Of a DNA stretch of 64,000 nucleotides, positions 62,561 through 64,000 are shown one piece after another. Origin of the DNA: Schlesneria paludicola DSM 18645 (GTDB taxonomy: Bacteria; Planctomycetota; Planctomycetia; Planctomycetales; Planctomycetaceae); contig NZ_JH636435.1 in NCBI RefSeq assembly GCF_000255655.1, forward strand, positions 2,872,604-2,936,603, given 5' to 3'. The translations under genes were made by a program, and so were the position numbers. The stretch's first letter is position 1. Each line of letters opens with the position of its first letter. Under the pieces are notes generated by a model. It saw only the letters and a list, made by a program, of their open reading frames with translations, was not told the DNA's origin and did not search any database.

Positions 62561-63370
62561 TCAACCGACAGACACCGTCGCGGGATGCTGTCTCCGACTG
62601 TCATCGCCCGACTGCGGACGTGATGCCATCGCGCGTCCGCCCTTCGATTCGTGACGTGGTGCGGGATTGCAATATGGGCAGTTCTCGCTGTAGATCACCT
62701 TCCGACATTGACCACATTCGTGCACACCATACGCGGGTGGTGATGCCTGGAAACGTCGGTAGATCAAGTAGACGAAGACAAACAAGGTGAACCCCACGAC
62801 GAATCCCGACGACATCGGGTGACGGTCACCCCACATCAGGATCATCATTGTCATGATCGCCGCCGCACAGACGGCGTACAGTCCGACATCGACGAGTCGA
62901 GCACGGTTGAAACGAGCGCGTGCCAGTTCCTCATTGACGCGTCGACCAAGCTTTTCCCGTAACAGGTCAAACTTCTGTTCTTCGACTTGCGAGGCAACGC
63001 TCTCCGCGCCGCAAGCCACCAGCAACCGCTGCACACTATCGAGCACACGGTACGCATCGTCTTCGGTCATTGTCGTTTGATGAGCCCAGCGGTTACGGAA
63101 CTCGCGTAATTCGCTGACAACACTGCGCTCAATCAGCCCCAGAGACCGCCGGAAGACAGAATTCCAGGTATCCCACATGACTGTCAACATCGCCTGCGCG
63201 TCCCAGCGAAAGCAACCGGGCTGAACCGTCGCCTGGCTGCGGCAACTCACTCGTACGGTGTCTTCCCACCGTTCACCATACGCGGCACGCAGCGATTGCT
63301 CAAAAAACGGGAACAGCCCTGAAGAGAGCAGTTCGAGCGCGACGCCGATACGTTGGTGGTTGGTGTTCAC
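62561..63370 (-). CDS. Membrane protein with Swt1-like HEPN domain and C-terminal zinc ribbon
   Basis: The 269-residue product starts at GTG 63370, with GAGGG upstream. The N-terminal part (about 1-125) matches the Swt1-like HEPN pattern: a helix pair, then LIERSVVSELREFRNRWAHQTTMTEDDAYRVLDSVQRLL, holding R92-N93-x3-H97 (Rx4H) and the typical Asp-Asp-x-Tyr-Arg segment. After a charged helix there are two membrane helices (about 161-180 and 188-204), then a CxxC-x8-CxxC zinc ribbon (C219, C222, C231, C234) and a polar tail. HEPN domains of this type occur in defence and RNA-linked proteins. The membrane and zinc parts are an unusual addition. The role is unknown. Confidence 0.82.
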   Translation of the reverse strand: MNTNHQRIGVALELLSSGLFPFFEQSLRAAYGERWEDTVRVSCRSQATVQPGCFRWDAQAMLTVMWDTWNSVFRRSLGLIERSVVSELREFRNRWAHQTTMTEDDAYRVLDSVQRLLVACGAESVASQVEEQKFDLLREKLGRRVNEELARARFNRARLVDVGLYAVCAAAIMTMMILMWGDRHPMSSGFVVGFTLFVFVYLIYRRFQASPPAYGVHECGQCRKVIYSENCPYCNPAPRHESKGGRAMASRPQSGDDSRRQHPATVSVG

Positions 63371-63750
63371 GAAGGTCCCTCGACGCGAAATGACGTTCGC
63401 TCGTCACATGACGGCCATCAGACGGCTCCGTCAATCATGTCAACTTCTCTGAGCCTGAATGTTGGAGAGGCATCAACCTCAATCGAAATCCTAGAGACCA
63501 GAAATGGGCAAAGGAAATTCGATCTGCGTGCCGTCTTTCAATTTTGCAAAGATGCGAATTTCGCACCCAAAAGGATCGCTACATCCAGCACAACTGGACC
63601 ATTCTGCCGATCAACCAGCGACATCGACGTGAGAACTCTTTTCCGTCGCCTTGAAGCCCGATTGGGCTGTGGAAATGACGGAAATGGGCTCCGTCCAGAT
63701 TCGAAAGGTCATCAATCCCCTGCCCCCTGTCCTCTTGTTCCAACGGGCGG
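63371..63750. other. Intergenic region, 380 bp
   Basis: It lies between the 3' end of the endonuclease-like gene and the start of the HEPN membrane gene, both on the minus strand. No gene, repeat or strong hairpin was recognised; a promoter for the HEPN gene is expected here. Confidence 0.4.
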
Positions 63751-64000
63751 CTAAGGTTCGATCGAGAGGTGGCATATAATCGGGCGATGATCGCTCAGGC
63801 TCGTCCATTCGTTCTGGCACCGCGAAACATGCACCTTTCCGTTGGTCCACATCTGGTCGATCGCCAGGACCGGAAAAGGAACCGGCCACGTCGCCGCATA
63901 GCCTGATCCTCGGTGGCGAAACGCCTGCTGATGCTGTTGCCGAAGAGGTTCAAACCAGACGGAATCGTCCGGCGTATTAAAGTCGCCCATGATGATCACG
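63751..64000 (-). CDS. Endonuclease/exonuclease/phosphatase family protein, C-terminal part (cut by window edge)
   Basis: Only the last 82 or so codons are in the window; the gene continues past 64000 and its start is not visible. The segment has the GDFN motif of the family (IIMGDFNTPDDSVWFEPL), a substrate-loop region (FPVLAIDQMW, the IDxI-type Asp) and the catalytic His in LSDHRPIICHLSI. This fold covers DNA/RNA nucleases, inositol phosphatases and sphingomyelinases, and the visible part does not distinguish among them. The visible stop is TAG at 63751-63753. Confidence 0.88.
   Translation of the reverse strand, partial: VIIMGDFNTPDDSVWFEPLRQQHQQAFRHRGSGYAATWPVPFPVLAIDQMWTNGKVHVSRCQNEWTSLSDHRPIICHLSIEP

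Overview
The window looks like chromosomal DNA of a planctomycete (phylum Planctomycetota). The marker content is typical of that phylum: three Tat-exported DUF1501 proteins, a planctomycete cytochrome c/DUF1549/DUF1553 protein, an Ala-type sulfatase, a DUF1080 protein, a PQQ-like beta-propeller, a BlaR1-like peptidase carrying WD40 repeats, and long intergenic spaces rich in palindromic repeats. No rRNA, tRNA, CRISPR array, prophage or replication origin was seen. The assignment is by gene content only; no database search was possible.

Region 1-8800 looks like an accessory stretch. It holds a REP-associated tyrosine transposase flanked by inverted GGGGTCAGGACT motifs, a translationally coupled pair of winged-helix proteins of which one carries a HEPN-type Rx4H motif, a second small HEPN-like protein, and an 859-bp IS5-family element with a frameshifted transposase. 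That element seems to have inserted in the 3' end of a membrane-anchored zinc-ribbon gene. Several GGGGACTGGCTC...GTGCCTGTCCCC hairpins also lie here. Regions 8800-15500 and 22300-37000 are ordinary planctomycete exported catabolic and surface genes: sulfatase, DUF1501 proteins, M19 dipeptidase, SMP-30-like propeller, SASA esterase, cytochrome/DUF1553 operon, PQQ propeller, alpha/beta hydrolase and bestrophin. Between them lies a TetR-controlled RND efflux operon (15572-21126) whose promoter and operator are readable, followed by regulators: a receiver-ATPase fusion, a sigma54 activator without a receiver domain, and an orphan receiver.

Region 37000-48950 has RecQ, a BlaI/BlaR1-like pair separated by four palindromes spaced exactly 27 bp apart, MnmG, an unusual two-component pair (response regulator with an excisionase-type HTH, and a soluble histidine kinase), and a DapA-family aldolase. 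Region 49000-53050 is the most interesting signalling locus. A 953-residue Ser/Thr kinase fused to an SRPBCC-like region, a zinc ribbon and a degenerate cyclase-like domain lies 40 bp upstream of an FHA-EAL protein. This suggests a link between Hanks-type phosphorylation and c-di-GMP breakdown.

Region 53400-64000 has an outer-membrane-type beta protein, RibBA, a second RND pump with an unusual membrane insertion, a Gfo/Idh/MocA oxidoreductase, a DUF1080 protein, a membrane protein with a Swt1-like HEPN domain, and a partial endonuclease/exonuclease/phosphatase-family gene cut by the window edge. Convergent gene pairs are mostly separated by clear hairpins.
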